Shown here: piece after piece, positions 1 through 14,780 of the stretch
Numbering within the stretch: position 1 is the stretch's first letter
How the letters are laid out: each line of letters begins with the position of its first letter
Source of the DNA: Batkoa obscura
Taxonomy: Eukaryota; Entomophthoromycota; Entomophthoromycetes; Entomophthorales; Batkoaceae
Assembly: GCA_030770535.1 (NCBI GenBank)
Contig: JASVEC010000034.1
Coordinates: 362,333-426,332 of the forward strand
Length of the DNA stretch: 64,000 bases
Direction of reading: 5' to 3'
Notes under the pieces: generated by a model
Databases searched by the model: none
What the model was told of the DNA's origin: nothing
What the model saw: the letters and a program-made list of their open reading frames with translations, nothing else
Position numbers and translations under genes: made by a program

Positions 1-455
1 AACCAATAAGGGTTTTATAATAGCTAAAACAAGTTTAAGTTACATGAAAATAGACTTATATACCAGCATATTAGGTGGCCTAGCTCTAAAGCTTAAAAGT
101 TAATTAAAGTAATGGGGATCCCAATTTTCGGATAAGAATTTTACAAGCAAATAGTTAATTTTCAGATTGCATAAAATATTCATAATAGTGCTCTTTCTTT
201 TAAAAAGGATTTTAATTAATAATCTTTGATATGAATTGTGAGAATTATATATTTTTATTGAAATCCTTTATCTAATAAGCTTAAAACATTAAAATAATCA
301 AAAAATATTCTGATTTTAAATATTTGCAAACATGCTTAGTCAAATTTTGAAAAAATAGTTCAGTTTTAATCATTATAAAAATGAAAAAAATTCATTTTTA
401 AAACTTGGCAATTTAAAGATTCGGATTCGACAAAACGTAAGACAAAAATAAAGCC
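1..455. other. AT-rich flank, no gene seen
   Basis: No open frame or family signature is visible. The last ~100 bases are probably promoter and leader of the gene starting at 456. Confidence 0.5.
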
Positions 456-1762
456 ATGGTTGATAAAAAGGAGACAAATAGTAGTCCTATATTACTAGAT
501 AAAAAGCTAGATGATGATACCATTATTAGTAAAAAAGGATTAAAAGAAGAAGAAGGTAGTAGTGAAGAGGAAGGTGAAATAAAGGAAGATGGGGAAATCG
601 AAGATGGAGCTGAAGAAGAGGAGGGGATTGCAGTGGAAAAAGAAAAAGAAAAAGAAAAAGTTGAAATACCTAAAGAGAAAGCGAATAAATTGAAAGAAAA
701 AGAAAAGGAAATTTCAAAAGGAAATAATAAAGCTAAAGTGGAAGAAGATAAAATTAAAGTGGAGGAAGTCGAAGAAATGACAAAAGATATTAAAGAAATT
801 GAAAATGAGATGGAGGATAAAGATTATTTACCTAATATCAATGATTATCCAGAATATAAACTTGAAATGGGTAACAGTAATAGAGGCACAATTAAAAATG
901 TAAAATGAGCTATATTATTAAATTAAAATATTAAATTTGTATCGTAGACACTTACCCTTAGAGAGAGAATATTGCTTAAAATAAAAGGCGAGCTACTTGA
1001 AGTTGAAGGTAAGAATAATATTACTAATTTAAAAGAATTATATATATAATATTTATGGATAGCTAAACCCAAGTTGATACAGAAAGAAACATTTATATCG
1101 GAATATCAAGATTTAAAGGAAAATTTGAAACCTAAGGAAGTAGTTAAAGAAGATAAAGATAAAGATAAAACTAAAATCAAATTAAAAAATGATTTAAAAA
1201 GAGAAAATGGATATCAAGGAAGAGAGAATAATCTCAATAACAATAAAAATAAGCAATTTAAAAACAATCAAAATCAAGGTATTAAACCAAGAAACTTGCA
1301 TAATAATTATAAGGTAATTGAAAGTATCATTGCTTTATTTTAATGAAAATATTAATATTTAATTTAATTTAATTTAATTTAATTTAATTAGGATAAAAAC
1401 CGAAGTAACAATAACATCAAACCATCGAATCATAACAAATTGAATAATTCTAAAGTAATTTGTAACTAAAACAGTAACCAAAACAAAGACATTAATCAAA
1501 TTTGATCTTTATTTAGAAACCCAACTTTAAAGAAAATTTAAATATAGTAGTTAAGCCCAAAAGATATACATCATTAGATAATGACTGTGCTACAGAAACA
1601 AGATTGCTTGATGCGCGACATAATGCTCCAATTGTTTATGATATTGATGATCCAGATCCAACCCCAGAAACTAGTAATCCAAATAAAAAAAGTTCAAAAA
1701 AGAAAGCCAAAAAAGCAAAACTAAAGGAGAATAATAATAATCTACCGGCTAAAAAAGATTAA
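456..1762 (+). CDS. Lys/Glu-rich low-complexity protein, five exons, function unknown
   Basis: Five exons (456-899, 948-1008, 1063-1313, 1392-1454, 1517-1762) join in frame to a 354-residue protein ending in TAA. The first 110 residues are acidic with KE-repeats (EEEGEIKEDGEIEDG type). Exon 2 encodes a more ordinary, leucine-rich segment (TLTLRERILLKIKGELLEVE), the only stretch that looks like a folded helix. The middle is Asn/Lys-rich, and the last exon ends in a lysine-rich tail (KKSSKKKAKKAKLKE) resembling a nuclear localisation signal. A nuclear or nucleolar role is a guess from composition. I do not recognise the family. The start follows a purine-rich leader, and no earlier in-frame ATG is open. 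All four introns are 48-78 bp, begin GTAA and end AG. Confidence 0.7.
1361..1389. repeat. (TTTAA)n microsatellite in an intron
   Basis: About six TTTAA/AATTT units form most of intron 3 of the Lys/Glu-rich gene. It serves as the AT-rich tract before the 3' splice site. Confidence 0.8.
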
Positions 1763-3038
1763 TGGCTGACTGCTAGTGTAGAAGTGGTGTGTGGATGTTG
1801 TTTATAATTAAAAGAGTTATTTTTTTGTAAAAATATTGCTTTCATTTTATACCTAATGTCATTTATTATGTTATTGTTATTAAGTCAAATTAATTTATAA
1901 AAAATTGATCATTTATGATTTGCTATAAGAAGTGCATTAGCCTATCAAACAGCATCAATTACAAATATGAAAACGACATTCATAATTCTAATAAAACTGT
2001 TTTTTGTAGCTTAATAATTAATTTTTATTAAAGTAAATTCTATATTTTAATAGGTTAGGTACAAGTTATAAAAAATTACTGATAATGGCTTAAAGAAAAA
2101 GATAAAGCAGATGTATATATAATTCAAATTGAAAGTAAATAATAATAATTGAGTTTAGCCCTTAATCAATATTACCCTAACCCAAGAGAAGTTTTTAAAA
2201 TTTCAATTTTCAATTTTCCTCTAGAGCCTTTAATAATCAAAGTAAGCTTTTTATTTTGTTTTCATTAAGTATTATTATATAGTAGAATTTATCAAAATTA
2301 TTGACTAATTTTAAAATATTAAAGATAAATGGATAATGTTTTTAAATTGTAAATTTTTTATTATCCAACTTATTTTTAAATGTTCTAAAATCTTTGTTTT
2401 TATGTTCTATTGTATATTGTTGACATTAACCGATAAAAAAAATAAGTTGTTTTATATGAGTTTAAAATGATATATAAAATAGGAATGTAAAATTAGTTAA
2501 TAATTTGGATGATTCTTTATATTTAATTCAGATCCTCTCAACCATAAAAAAATTTCAATTTGTAAGGGTGAATTCATTATTATTATTAACTTAGATGTAT
2601 ATGTATATTATAAAAAGAAAAAAAAGAATACAATTATATAATATAGAAAAACAAAATTGAATTAAATATTGATATATTTTTATTTGGTTTTTATACCTAT
2701 CAATTAAGCAATTAGCTATCATTTAATTGTATAATTTTTGTTGAATATTAGTTTCTCTTTTCTCTTTTCTGTTGTAAGACTTTATCTATTATTTCTTTTG
2801 TTGAGCCATATCTTTACTCAGAGGAATTATAAGATAGTACCTTGACGTTGGTCTCTGAGCTCTTAAATTTCATAGAGAAATTTGAGTCTAAAACTATCAT
2901 TTATATTATAATTATAAATAAAAAATGAAATGTAATAACTATTTTTAATATCAACTTTATTATTAATAAAATGTGGACTTTAAAAAAACTTTTATATTTT
3001 AATTCATATTATTATAACTTCTATTAATATAACTTGTA
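1763..3038. other. Intergenic, convergent 3' flanks
   Basis: Lies between two converging genes and is presumably 3' UTR and spacer. I see no coding frame, RNA gene or repeat beyond AT-rich runs. Confidence 0.5.
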
Positions 3039-5610
3039 TTATTCTTTTTTCCTTTTTTTACAATTATTTTTAGCTAAATCTAAAATCCAATGAATATCAA
3101 TTTCAGAAACTTGCTTTAAGTAATGATTCTTAGTTAATAATAATTCATTATACATTATCGATTTAGCCTTTTCTCTACCAATCATTACTGATGTAGGATG
3201 GATTTTAATTATCTAATTGAATGTTAATATAATAATAAATATATAATAATATATAATAATATTATTACTTGATTTGAACCAAAGATAGTATACTTATTTT
3301 CCTTATTTAAAATAGCAATGTTATCATAAAATCCAGTTAATAGACATTTTAATATAATTTGAGAATCACTGGTACTTATAGTTGGATCAATTTCATTTAA
3401 TTTACATATTTCTGTCAATTGATCTTTAATTTTCTGTCATAATAAAAATAAATTAATAATAATATATTATAAATAATAATATGCTTTAAATTTAGACTTA
3501 CTAATGCTTCATTGAGAGATTTATAATTCAAATAATGATCATTACAAAATTCAATCTTATTATGTTGAGTTATAAATTGTTTAAATATATTTAATAAAGT
3601 TAAATGATCACCTATAGTAATTAATATATAATTAATATATAATTAATATATAATTAATATATAATATATGATAAATAATATATTGTAATTAAATTAAATT
3701 AAATTAACTTACTATAATAATTAATAAACTTCTTTCTAGTTTCAGCGGCTTCTTCTTTTTTGTCATTAGTAGGATTAAAATAAATATTTTCAGTTGACAT
3801 AATCGAAATAATCATCAATATTTCTTTTGTACATTTAAAATTTTTAGATTCAATTAATACTTTACTAAATCTAGGCAATAAAGGAAATTTAGCCATTAGT
3901 TCGCCTGTTTCATTTAATTGACAATTTTCATTAATAGCTCCTAATATACTTAAATTACTCAATGTTTTTATCATTGATAATTTATTAGGTGGATCAATAA
4001 AATTAAAACTAATGACATTTTTAATACCAGTTGCCATTAAATTTAATATTGAGGAATCTAAACTACATCTTTCTATTTCAGGTGTATCCATAGATAATAA
4101 ATTATTATATAATTCTTTAGTATATAATCGAATACAGCAACCTGGCCCTTCTCTACCTGCTCTACCTGCTCTTTGTATTGCTCCTGATTTAGATATAGCT
4201 CCTAATTGTAAAGCTTCTATCCCTGTATTTGAATTAAAAGAACGAAATTTGGCTAAACCTGTGTCAATCACATAATAAATTCCTGAGATTGTTAAAGAAG
4301 TTTCAGCTATATTAGTAGCTAATATACATTTACGTAAATTTTGATCTTGTATTGGCTGTAATGCTAATTTTTGTTGTTCTTGTGGTAAACTAGAATATAA
4401 TTGGTATATTTTAAGCTAAACAAGATAAACAATTAATAAAGTTATATATAATTTAACTAAATGATATTACTTTTTTTGCTTCTTCATTGTTACTTTCTTC
4501 AATTAATTTATCTAGAATTAATTGACAAGTTTCAATTTCTTCTTGTCCTGGCAAAAATACTAGAATATCTTTAGTATTACGTTTATCATCATTATTAGCA
4601 ACTTGTTTTAATGGATTAGTAAAGTGAAGTTGCATAACAGTTTGTGCAGCTGATTCAATATAACTTTCTTGTGGATTACAAACATTTAATATTTCTACTT
4701 TATTTCCACGACCTGGAATTCGAATTATTGGCGCACTATAAAATTAATTCAATATTTTATAAAACTTCCTATGTAAAAAAAGAATATTTACTTATCATAA
4801 AATTGAGAAAATTTTTTGGAATCTAAAGTAGCTGACATAATAATTAAATGAAACTCTTGTTTCAATATATTTCTTCTATAATTAACAATTTGTTTCAATT
4901 TGCCCATCAAAAAATCATTACGAATAGTTCTTTCATGAGCTTCGTCCAATATGATAATTTTATATTGTAATAAATATTCATCATTTTGCACTTCTCTTAA
5001 TAACATACCATCCGTTACATATTTTATAATTGTATTGAAATTCGTTTTATCATCAAATCGAACTGAATAACCTACTTTTCCGCCAAGTTTACAACCAACT
5101 TCTTGGCTTACTCGTTCAGCTAATGTAGTACATGCTACCCTTCTAGGTTGTGATATACCTACTTTATGATCTTTATCGACTATTGATTCTTCATATAAAT
5201 ATTGCGGTATTTGTGTTGATTTTCCAGAACCGGTTTCAGAAACTAAAACAGTTACTGCATTTTCTTGAACAAGTCTTAAAAGTTGTTCACGAGCTAAGAA
5301 ATATATTAATATTCTAAATGAATATAAAATATAAAAACTTACATTTATAAATTGGTAAATTCTGTCTTTCTGATTGAAACTTTGGTAATATTTTATTTTT
5401 ATGATATCCATTGATATGATTATGTTTATGTTTATGTTTACTATTATTATCAGTAAATTTGATTGAGTTGGACTGTTTATTATTATTAAAATAAGTAGTA
5501 ATCTTTGGTTGTTCTTGTTGACTATTATTGCTATTATTATTTAACTGTTTCTTTTTTAATTTTCTTTTTTTATTTTTACTTAATATTGATTTGACTTGAT
5601 TATTATACAT
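3039..5610 (-). CDS. DHR2: DEAH-box RNA helicase, Dhr2/DHX33 type
   Basis: Seven exons on the minus strand (5610-5343, 5293-4792, 4735-4471, 4415-3713, 3611-3502, 3433-3269, 3212-3039) give 728 residues, matching the ~735 of yeast Dhr2. After a basic Asn/Lys/Gln-rich N-terminus (~85 residues) come the helicase motifs in order: ETGSGKST (I), QPRRVA (Ia), TDGMLLRE (Ib), DEAHERT (II), SAT (III), then FLPGQEEIE (IV), ATNIAETS (V) and QRAGRAGREGPG (VI). A winged-helix/ratchet region and a C-terminal OB-fold block (HPTSVMIG ... ELLLTKNHYLKQVSEIDIHW) follow. Yeast Dhr2 and animal DHX33 are nucleolar ATPases of ribosomal RNA processing. Assignment to this branch rather than DHX35/DHX40 rests on length, the short N-terminus and the sequence around motif VI. 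An upstream frame is open for a few codons, so a short extra 5' exon is possible. Confidence 0.88.
3626..3664. repeat. (AATTAATATAT)n short tandem repeat
   Basis: Four near-perfect copies of an 11-bp AT unit lie inside intron 4 of the helicase gene. Confidence 0.75.
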
Positions 5611-8223
5611 AGGTTGATTTGAATTATATGTACTCCTTTTTGCTGAAATTAATTTAAATTTTAATAGAAACAGATTTTAACTAAATTTTAATTTAAAAAA
5701 TTAGTTTGGAGGTTTATTGGTTATTATTAAAATTAAAATTAATACGAATTTCACAATAAAGTAGAAGAATTTTCTCAGGTATTCTTTGAAATCTCAATAT
5801 CCCATAAAGATTCAAAATCCTTATTAAAAGGAGTAAAATTGGTATTTATTAAAGTTCTTTTTATTAATGTATTTAATTTTCAGTTCTTTACTTTAAACAG
5901 AATATACGCTTAAATAAAAAATAATAAGGGATAAAAATAAAAGTCATCTAGAACTATTAAAAATTATAAATTTTTATCAAAAAAAATAATTGCTATATAA
6001 TTAAAAACTAATTCTTTATCAAAAAGGAAAGGGATATCATTTTTGATTATCCAATCAATGTTTGAATTAAAAATAACTTGTTTTAACAATCTGATCAATA
6101 TGCACTATAAGTTATTTGAAATTTTAAAATACAAAATTATAACTTTTATAATTATAAGTTTTTTAAATTTACTATATCTACTGACTATTTCTTAGCTTTT
6201 ATATTAGTTAACATATTTATAATAAAGTACCTTTAATTACAATTCAGATTGAAAATTATAATATGTTTATAAACTAATCAACTTTACTTTGTTGCTGATA
6301 AAAAGAATAGCATCATTCATATTATATATGTTTAAAATAGTTCTCTTTTGTTAGATTATTAAATGATAAAATAAAACCAATTTATACTATAATGAAATTA
6401 AAAGCAATAAAAACAATATCAATACAACTATTATGATTTATAATATAGATATTAAAAGTTAATTGAGAAAAATAAAAATTATTAATTTTATGCAAACTTG
6501 CACTAAACAATATCATATAATAGAACAAATTAACTTATTTCCCATTTGTTGTGAGTTTTTGAGTTGAAATAGATATAAATAATTTATCAAAATCTTTGGT
6601 TTATATAATACTTTATAGACACTGTTAGCTATTTTATTTTACTTTATACCTTTATTCAATGATCTGGTTGTTTTTACCTGATAGTTGTAAATGAAATGAT
6701 ACCATAATTTAACAAAATTACATAACTATATTTTGTAACTTGTTGTCCTCAACATAGTTAATTTTGGAGTCAAACTTTTTACATTTAGATCCTTATTAGA
6801 CTCCCAGTTTATTGATAAATTCGATCATGCTACCACTTGCATTGCCTTAAAATAAGATATCCTTTGACTAGTTTGAGGAGACTATATTGTAATAGTTAGA
6901 TGAATTATCTTAAAGCCATCATAAAGCTTTTTACTTTTATAGTTTTTATATAATGAAGACAAATAAGTAAAATAGTACTATCAGATAAGCTTTTGCAAAG
7001 TGAAAACTAGAAAATAAGTTAAGAAACGCTAATTTTAAAAAGGCGCTAAATCTCATATAGAATCTAAAAACGTCTTATAGCTATTTGTTTTTAAAAGATA
7101 TGTATAATCCATTACAATATATATTATTTATTTATACCACCTTGATTATACAATAAATAAAATGAACTCCTTTTAAAACAACAACTTTACCTTCTCTTTT
7201 GTAACCTAAACCAATGTTGTAATTATAGTTAAAGTATAGTGATTATCAAATTAAAGATTCTATTTTTATTTTTATTTTTACCTAATATTATGAATATTAA
7301 AATTAGATCGTCCACAATCATAAATACAATATTGTCGGATTCAACCCCTTTATACAGCTCACCAATACTTTAATTTTTAAGTATTCTTTAACGGCACCAG
7401 AGGAGATTAATGAATAACAAAAAGATAATAATAAAATTATAGATAGCTTTGAATTACTCATCTACTTTTAAGTAAAGGTTTACTTTGGCTTTGAAGTAGA
7501 TGTCTCACTACTTACAATGGATATACCGTCATTAAAGTCATTTAATCGACCCCTACCTCAATCAATCTATTTTTTATATGTTCGTGTTTAAATCTTTGTT
7601 TTTGAAAAATTCGATTAACTAACAAATGCTCCTAAAAACCTTATCTTTCCTATAGTGACAACTTCCTTAATACTAACTAAATATTTTTTACCTGGTTTAT
7701 TGAATCTTTTAGCTTAATTGTTTTATCTCCCTTACCAATTACCACACTTTATCTTTTAATACTCTATGTTATACCATCCACTCTTCTTCCCCATCTTTTT
7801 TAAAATTTATACTTGTAAATCTCAAGCGTATAATAGCTTATTTCTATGTTCCAAATTAAATAGCATCGTCACTGAAATTATATATATTTGATCTTAATGA
7901 TCGTTTAGAAATAAACTAGACTAATCTAAGCCAATAAAATAACTATAAGGAGTAGATGAGCTTCTTGTACCTTAGCTTTAATGTTATTAGTTGCTAGCTT
8001 TATATTACAGATAAGTTAATGTTAAAGGAGATTGATATTTCTACTATCTATAAACAAAATGTATTAATTAATCAAATTATCTTATTGAATTATTAATGTA
8101 TAATCTATGTTTAAAGAACAGTAGCTATACCTAAAATTAAACTTAATAATAATTGTTAAAAAATATTTATACATTTATTTAGCAAGCTTGATTATATTCA
8201 TAAAATCTTAAATAAATCTTTAA
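5611..8223. other. 2.6-kb gene-free interval
   Basis: No frame over about 60 codons with family resemblance, no tRNA-like box pair and no obvious repeat. The part at ~7.2-7.9 kb is slightly less AT-rich and could be a decayed element, but I cannot support a call. Confidence 0.4.
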
Positions 8224-8639
8224 TTAAATTTCAAGGTTACGTTCATGGCTTGCAGTTCCAGGGCCAATTAGTTCTCCTTCTTCAAGGATACGACGAACAG
8301 CATCATCTTCATTATTTCTTTCCAATACATTACTATTACTTTGATTAAAACCTGTTGTCAAATAAAGCAGATAACTATATTACCTTATTGTTTGTTTGGA
8401 AGCAGTGGAAGCAAGGCCAGTATGGCTACCGGTATCTGTATCAAAAATTTGGAAAGCTAATAAAAGAGATTAATAAAAGATAACATTTTACACAAAAGAA
8501 ACTTACAATCAACAACCTCAACCAATGGGATAGATTTGTCTGACTTCCATTTCTTATAGATTTGAGGATCAGCAATAAATACGAATAAATCTTTATCGTG
8601 TTCAGATTTAAATACAACTTTATGAGCGCTATTGGACAT
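8224..8639 (-). CDS. RTC3: SBDS-domain small protein, Rtc3/YHR087W-like
   Basis: Three exons (8639-8507, 8456-8384, 8338-8224) encode 106 residues. The fold signature is that of the FYSH/SBDS N-terminal domain: VFKSEHDKDLFVFIADPQ, then IPLVEVVDSFQIFDT, a TGLASTASKQ segment, and a helix with RRILEEGEL. Yeast Rtc3 (111 residues) has the same order (a tyrosine/phenylalanine-rich strand, LSEVVELFEVF, GELGAASKAQVE, LILRNG). Unlike the ribosome-assembly factor SBDS it has only this one domain. Rtc3 is implicated in RNA metabolism and telomere-capping phenotypes in yeast; the function here is inferred by homology. The third exon uses the AAG acceptor at 8340-8339, because the upstream CAG would bring an immediate stop. 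Confidence 0.8.
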
Positions 8640-9443
8640 TTTATTCTTATTTTTATTTTATAATTTAATTTAGTTGCTTTTCATTCTCTTTTATACCTTT
8701 AGATCATGACGTAGTATTTTTTTTTACAATTGGTAAAGAGATGATGTCACAATTTGTTAATAAAAGCATTAACTAACTCCGTGAGTTTTATTTCCTTTTG
8801 AAGTCAAGGTCATATAATTTCAAATTTTTCAATTTTGATTTGATTAATGATAAATTTATCAATTATTTCATAATTATCTCTATTCTAATGATATTATTCG
8901 ATTTGTCAATGTAAACCTAAAAGACATCAATTTACTACGTTTTTTTAGAAAATGTTGAATCATTTAAAAAACTATTTAGTACTACATAGTAAAAAGCATA
9001 ATTTATAAATAGATTCTTTTTTAATTTAATAAATGTAATCTACCACCTAGTGTTACTATGATAACCTTTTTATTTATTACTTTAATTTTCAAAATAAATT
9101 ACTATTTAAGTTTTAATTACGTTTTAAAAAATAGTTATTTATTTAATTTATTTTTAATTTAATAAATACTATTGTTTCAATAAAATGATACGGTTTTCAA
9201 TTTCCTTTAAAAAATTAATGATAAATAAAAAATTGAAGTTGTATTAAAAAATCCATATTTTAAATTTGTCATGTTGACTATAATAATTTCACTTTAAAAT
9301 ATCTTACAAAATTATTTTGAAATATAATTTTATTTTTATTTTAAACTTACTATTGTATTCTTTTTGTTCTATCTGTTATTTTTTTGAATTTTTTTTTCTA
9401 AACTTTCATTTTTAATTAATTTTAATCGAATTTTGATTTTATA
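8640..9443. promoter_or_regulatory. Divergent promoter region between RTC3 and CFT2
   Basis: 800 bp of AT-rich DNA separate two divergently transcribed genes, so both promoters must lie here. No coding frame or repeat was seen, and no specific element can be assigned. Confidence 0.45.
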
Positions 9444-10133
9444 ATGAGTAGTGTAATTAAATTTATACCCATATTAGATGATGAAGTTAGTGGAGCAGTA
9501 TGCTATTTATTACAATTAGATGAAATCAATATATTATTAGATTGTGGTGCTGTTACTGAATGGACTGAGGAAATATTTCAAAGGATTGAAAGGTAAACAA
9601 AAAACAATGGTATAAATCTATTTAGCTTAACTATTTATCTCTTTTAGTTATTGTACTACAATAGATTTATTATTATTAAGTCATTCGGATATGTTACATA
9701 TGGGAGCATTTATCGATGTATATTTACGCTATAAAGAAAATATCAAAATCTATTCCACTATACCAATACAAAATCTGGGCAAAGTATCTATATTGGATTA
9801 TAAAAATCAAAAGTTTAGTCAAAAGAGTAATTTAGAACAGATCAATTTTACAAAAGAACAATTCCCTTTCTGGTCTAATAAAATTATATTTGAAGCTACA
9901 GAAGCTATCAATACTTTAAGATATTCCCAACCTACTAGACTTAGTGGTAATTTACTTTACTTTTTATTTTTATTAAGTTATTTAATATAGAATATTTAAG
10001 GTAAATGTAGTGGAGTTAGTATTACTGCTTATGGAGCAGGTCACTCAATTGGCGGTGCTGTTTGGCAAATAACTAATGCAACGGATGTTATTGTATATGC
10101 TCCTGATTTCAATCATCGTAAAGAAAGGTAATA

Positions 10134-10164
<31 letters not shown>

Positions 10165-10630
10165 GTATATAAAATAGACATTTAAATGGTACTGTTTTAT
10201 TAACTAATGGCGCTATTTTGGATTCATTATATCGACCATCTTTATTTATTTCTGGTGCAAATTCAAGTCATCCTATTTTATCTTCTCGTAAAAATATCGA
10301 ACAACAACTATTAAGTAAGATTAATTATATATAATATGATACAATATTAATGTAATTTACAATTATTATTATGAATTTAATTAGCTAATATAAGGGATAT
10401 TTTAAATAAAAAAGGAACAGTATTAATACCAACGGATAGTTCAAGTAGAGTGTTAGAATTAATTTATTTATTGGAACAATTGTTTATTGAAAACGATTTA
10501 CATTCACCAATTATATTCTTAAATTCATGTGCATCAACTACATTAAAATATGCCATGTCTATTTTAGAATGGATGGGTGGTAATATTGTTGAACAATTTG
10601 GTATTACAAGAGAAAATCCATTTGATTTTA

Positions 10631-10683
<53 letters not shown>

Positions 10684-11845
10684 TTATACAGAAAAAGTAA
10701 TACAATTAAAATAGTACATAAAATAGAAGAAGCAAATACATTTAATGAACCTAAAGTAATATTAGCTTCATTAGATTTTTTCAATGAATTATTTAATCAA
10801 TTAGCAAATGACCCAATCAATTCTATTATTATTACAGATCATGCATTACCTAATTCATTAGTTAAAGAATTACATCAACTTATTAAAAATAAAGGTCAAC
10901 AAATTACTTCCGATGTAGTTATTTATCAAAATGTTAATGAGTTTTTAGATATCAAAGTAAGAATTTATAATAATATAACTATATAATTATATAAGTAATA
11001 ATTTGATTTCTATTAGATAAATAAAAAAGTGTTACTAGAGGGTAGTGAATTAGCAATATTTCGACAATTTAAAGAACAAAGAATACAAAAAGAAGCAGAA
11101 GCAGCAGCAATTTTATCAAGAAATAAACATTTAATGGAAAAAGATGATAGCGATGATGATTCAGATAATGATGATTTAGAACTAGATTTAAAAGAATTAT
11201 TATCAAGACAATATGATATTTATGTTAAAGAAAATTCAAAATTAATTCAAGGTTATTTCAAAAGTGGTAGTAATCATCGTATGTATCCATACATTGAAAA
11301 AAAAAGAAAATTTGATGATTATGGAGAAGAAATTATTAAAGAAAATTATTTAACTAAATTGGAACAATTAAATTTAAAAAAAGAAAAATATCAAAATAAC
11401 AGTTTAATTGAAGAAAGTGAAAATGTTATTGAAGATATTAATAATATTAAATTTATTGTCAATCCTATTAAAATAATAACAACTCAAATTAGGTATAATA
11501 TTAAATGTCAATTAAATTATATTGCTATTGAAGGAAAATCAGATACAAAATCAGTAAGAAATATATTAAAAATTATGAATCCTAGAAAATTAGTAAGTAT
11601 TATCATCAATTATATATTAATTATGTATTGACTACTGTTATGTTATTTTTAGGTTTTAATTAATGGAAATAAGAACACTATTAATGAGTTAAAACAAACA
11701 TTTATAAAAGACAAAATGGATGCTAATGCTCAAGTATTTGCACCACATATTGGAGAATGTTTAATGTTAGGAAGTTCAAATAAAACATTAGATCTAAAAT
11801 TAAGTGACGAGCTTATAAGAAGTATTAAATTCTACAAAGTAAGTT

Positions 11846-11880
<35 letters not shown>

Positions 11881-12266
11881 TTGTTTTTTATATAGTATCA
11901 AGATTTTGAAGTTGGAAAAATCCAAGGGATTATTCAAGTATTAAAGAATGAAACTTCATCAAATTTATTATTAAATAAGAATGAAGATGCAATTAGTACA
12001 AAACCTATAATGATTGGAGATATTAAATTTACTGAATTAAGAACTGTATTTCATTCCAATGGCTTTATTACCGAATTTTTAAATGATGGCTCATTAAAAG
12101 TCAATCAAAATTTAATTATTAAAAAGGTAATATAGAATGACAATAATATATTTATATTTATATTTTATATTAGGATTCCAATGGTAATATTCGTTTAGAT
12201 GGTAAACTTTGTAAAGATTATTATTTAGTACGTTCTATTCTTTATAATGCTTTAGCTGTACTTTAA
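9444..12266 (+). CDS. CFT2: Cleavage and polyadenylation factor CPSF100/Cft2
   Basis: Ten exons (9444-9592, 9648-9946, 10001-10127, 10178-10314, 10385-10631, 10692-10956, 11017-11592, 11653-11838, 11896-12126, 12174-12266) encode 769 residues, close to human CPSF2 (782). The N-terminal metallo-beta-lactamase fold is plain: [14 protein letters not shown], then [28 protein letters not shown] and the beta-CASP block with [14 protein letters not shown]. The zinc ligands of the active homologue CPSF73 (HxHxDH) are replaced by SHSDMLHMG, as expected for the catalytically inactive partner. An acidic linker ([11 protein letters not shown]) and a C-terminal domain ([29 protein letters not shown], and a final strand-helix unit) follow. 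It acts with CPSF73 in nuclear mRNA 3'-end cleavage. Several introns contain AAT trinucleotide runs. Confidence 0.93.
10135..10163. repeat. (AAT)n microsatellite, intron of CFT2
   Basis: About nine AAT units lie directly after a GTAATA donor site, in intron 3. Confidence 0.85.
10635..10682. repeat. (AAT)n microsatellite, intron of CFT2
   Basis: About fifteen AAT units after the donor of intron 5. On the other strand this reads as polytyrosine, which explains a spurious antisense frame here. Confidence 0.9.
11846..11880. repeat. (AAT)n microsatellite, intron of CFT2
   Basis: About eleven AAT units follow the donor of intron 8. This is the third expansion at the same position in an intron of this gene. 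Confidence 0.88.
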
Positions 12267-12402
12267 TAAAATTTAATAAAATTGTTCTTACTAAATTTAG
12301 TAAATAATAACATTATTCATTAATTAATTCAAAGACATTGTTTAATATAAATAATTAGAATAATGACTTATTTTTAATTGTTTTATTTTTATTTTATTTG
12401 AT

Positions 12403-13372
12403 ATGAAATATACAACCTTGTTATTTATTTTATATACTTTAATTAATAACATATATGCTATAAACATTAATTTTCATTTTGGTAAATTTTATTTTAATAT
12501 TAGTTCAATATAAATAATATCATTAATAAGGCATACGAAACAATCCCATTTCTTGGATAGAAATAGTAATTGGTATTTGCTTTATTGTATTTGGTATATT
12601 ATTGTTACTGTTCTCTTTTAAATTATTGAGATTTATCTATGGGTTTAGTGGTTCTTTATTAGGAGGTAAATAAGTTTTATTTTTCATAGCAATAATATAT
12701 ATGTTAATAAAATATTTAGTATTATTAGTATGGTCCATAGCTAACGCATGTCAATCTTATTCTAAATGGACAAAAACATCAACTTACGTTATTATTTCGT
12801 TTTTAATCTTATTTTCAATTCTATTCATAATATTAGCAACAAAATTTATTCGAGTTGGCGCTTCCTTCTTAAGTTTTAACTTAGGTTTATTTATAAGTAT
12901 GATAATCTTCCAATATATCAAAATAACATCTATTATACGAGTATGCAGTACAATTGGAATAGGACTATTGTTTTCAATAATACAATTTATATTTTATAAT
13001 AGATTACCAAAGTTGCCAATTTTTACTAGTAGCTTTTTAGGTAGCTTATTTATATCTAGTGGTTTAGATTGTATTGCAAGACAAAAGTTTTCAACTTATT
13101 TAAATTATTTAAAAGATATTACTTACAATTCAAATAATAATGAGATTATTAAACCTACTTTTGAAACTAGTTTGTTATTTATACTCATCCCCTCGATTGC
13201 TATTGCCGGTTATTATATTCAATTTAAGTACATAAATACTCAACAAGAACCCTTAACTATGGTTCCTAATCCTTATATAACATCGAATCCTCAAGAAGAA
13301 GAAGACCCTTTAATACAGTCCAATTTAAGTAATCGAACAGAATTAAATCAAACTCAAATAACTCAAGCTTAA
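12403..13372 (+). CDS. Multi-pass membrane protein, DUF4203/TMEM198-like
   Basis: Three exons (12403-12481, 12531-12665, 12690-13372) give 298 residues. The first ~20 residues (KYTTLLFILYTLINNIYA) look like a signal peptide. Seven or so hydrophobic helices follow, with a conserved-looking FYGFSGSLLGG-type loop (RFIYGFSGSLLG) between the first two, and a hydrophilic C-terminal tail rich in Gln, Asn and acidic residues. This order (signal peptide, glycine-containing helix pairs, polar tail) is what fungal DUF4203 / TM7S3-TMEM198 N-like proteins show. The biochemical role is unknown; TMEM198 works in Wnt receptor signalling in animals, which cannot be transferred here. The second intron is only 24 bp by my reading, which is short even for this genome, so that junction is the least certain. 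Confidence 0.65.
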
Positions 13373-13428
13373 TAATAAAATGAATAAATTATTAATAGAT
13401 TATATCTTATTTGTTTATTTAAATATAT

Positions 13429-14780
<1,352 letters not shown>

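Noticed and set aside
4012-4275. Plus-strand frame of 87 codons
   Set aside because: It is antisense to the conserved motif V-VI exon of the DEAH helicase.
7200-7960. Slightly less AT-rich stretch suggestive of a decayed element
   Set aside because: No terminal repeats and no sustained protein similarity could be seen in any frame.
10464-10784. Minus-strand frame with a polytyrosine run
   Set aside because: It is the complement of CFT2 exons and of the intronic AAT repeat, with no family resemblance.
12666-12689. Treating the DUF4203-like gene as starting at the long last exon
   Set aside because: Upstream exons join in frame and supply a signal peptide and a first helix pair, so the spliced model was preferred despite the very short intron.
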